A stretch of 33,479 nucleotides of DNA from an uncultured Clostridia bacterium. Lineage in GTDB: Bacteria > Bacillota > Clostridia > Christensenellales > Aristaeellaceae. Both the position numbers and the translations under genes were made by a program. Positions within the stretch are counted from its first letter, which is position 1, and every line of letters begins with the position of its first letter. The stretch is from contig CAMKJS010000033.1 of assembly GCA_946413245.1 (NCBI GenBank), positions 1 to 33,479 on the forward strand, given 5' to 3'. Below the pieces are notes generated by a model. That model saw only the letters and a program-made list of their open reading frames with translations. It ran no database searches and had not been told where the DNA came from. Below are positions 32,653 through 33,479 of the stretch, in pieces.

Positions 32653-33479
32653 ATGAAAATTCTGGTTGTAAACGCGGGTTCATCCTCTCTGAAGTATCAG
32701 CTGATCGATATGGACGGCGAAGTGGAGCTGGCCAAGGGCCTGGTCGAGCGCATCGGCATCGAGGGCAGCCGGCTGAAGCACAGCGCCGGGGAAAAGAAGA
32801 CGGAGATCACCCAGGAGATTCCGGACCATGAAGCTGCCGCGCAGCTGATGCTGCAGATCCTGCAGGATCCGGAATTCGGCGTGATTAAGAGCACGGACGA
32901 GATCGGAGCGGTAGGGCACCGGGTGCTGCACGGCGGCAACGCGTTCACCGCATCCGTCATCGTCAACGAAGCCGCCAAGCAGGCGATCCGGGACTGCTTC
33001 CCGCTTGGGCCGCTGCATAATCCGGCAAACCTGATGGGCATCGAAGCCTGTGAAAAGGTGATGCAGGGCACGCCCCAGGTGGCCGTGTTCGACACCGCTT
33101 TCCATCAGACCATGCCGCCCAAGGCCTACATGTACGGCGTACCGAAGATGTATGAGGAGAAGCTGCATGTGCGCCGCTACGGCTTCCATGGAACCAGTCA
33201 CCGCTATGTCAGCCGCCGGGTGTGCGACTTCCTCGGCATCAGCCCGGAAGGGAAGAAGATCATTATCTGCCACCTGGGCAACGGATCTTCCCTGAGCGCG
33301 GTGAAGGACGGAAAATGCCAGGACACCTCCATGGGCCTGACGCCTCTGGAAGGCTTGCTGATGGGTACCCGCTGCGGCAGCTGCGATCCCGCCGTGGTGC
33401 AGTTCATCGCCAACAATCCGCTGAAGGACGACGGAACCCCCCTGGGCCATCCGATCAGCGTGGACGAAGTGCTGACCAT
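32653..33479 (+). CDS. ackA: Acetate kinase, N-terminal part (runs off the window)
   Basis: The first 275 codons of a protein normally about 400 residues long. Catalyses acetyl phosphate + ADP to acetate + ATP, the last energy-yielding step of acetate fermentation. The phosphate-binding MKILVVNAGSSSLKYQL start, GHRVLHGG, the substrate-loop VFDTAFHQTMP, YGFHGTSHRYVS and CHLGNGSSLSA all match. The family motif usually read as MGTRSGDxDP is MGTRCGSCDP here; the catalytic Arg is retained. AAAGGAG lies 9 bases before the ATG. No pta gene is seen upstream, so it may lie elsewhere or downstream of the window. Confidence 0.97.
   Translation, partial: MKILVVNAGSSSLKYQLIDMDGEVELAKGLVERIGIEGSRLKHSAGEKKTEITQEIPDHEAAAQLMLQILQDPEFGVIKSTDEIGAVGHRVLHGGNAFTASVIVNEAAKQAIRDCFPLGPLHNPANLMGIEACEKVMQGTPQVAVFDTAFHQTMPPKAYMYGVPKMYEEKLHVRRYGFHGTSHRYVSRRVCDFLGISPEGKKIIICHLGNGSSLSAVKDGKCQDTSMGLTPLEGLLMGTRCGSCDPAVVQFIANNPLKDDGTPLGHPISVDEVLT

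Overview
The window is a chromosomal segment of an anaerobic, gut- or rumen-type member of the Clostridia (Bacillota). The reasons are a tetrahydrofolate riboswitch in front of an ECF folate transporter gene, an archaeal/fungal-type aspartate-semialdehyde dehydrogenase, acetate kinase, strong AGGAGG ribosome binding sites, and several large secreted BspA/leucine-rich-repeat proteins. The genus cannot be fixed from sequence reading alone. No tRNA, rRNA or CRISPR array is visible.

Left part (1-8.7 kb) is accessory and partly decayed. It opens with the 3' end of an IS66-family element that ends at about 320 inside a leucine-rich-repeat surface protein gene whose 5' part is missing. A convergent secreted BspA-like gene shares a bidirectional terminator with it. 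A putative family-level glycoside hydrolase follows, then a second BspA-like gene cut by an in-frame TGA at a position where a cysteine is expected.

Middle part (8.7-17.5 kb), plus strand: a MATE efflux pump; a secreted caspase-like (C14) protease with two bacterial Ig-like domains; a 290-bp intergenic stretch full of short palindromes and repeats; asd; a THF riboswitch with a hairpin that covers the ribosome binding site of folT; nth; a 36-residue membrane microprotein with its own terminator; a CapA-fold protein that has lost its predicted metal ligands; a small unknown protein; and an MBL-fold hydrolase.

Right part: a minus-strand operon (21.9 to 17.45 kb) of MoxR ATPase, DUF58 protein and a membrane transglutaminase, with a clear promoter, running convergently into the MBL gene with a 32-bp overlap. 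Divergent from it are acpS and then a tightly packed seven-gene unit (22.4-31.3 kb) behind a consensus promoter: phosphoglucomutase/phosphomannomutase, a DUF624-like membrane protein, a methyltransferase, Hsp33, a helical-repeat protein, a zinc-ribbon/TPR membrane protein and an FAD-dependent dehydrogenase. The window closes with tmcAL (minus strand) and the 5' part of ackA (plus strand), which runs off the end.

I did not find a convincing wholly new multi-gene system. The best leads are the metal-ligand-less CapA homologue, the secreted Ig-caspase, the palindrome-rich 11.8-12.0 kb spacer, and the unnamed members of the seven-gene operon.
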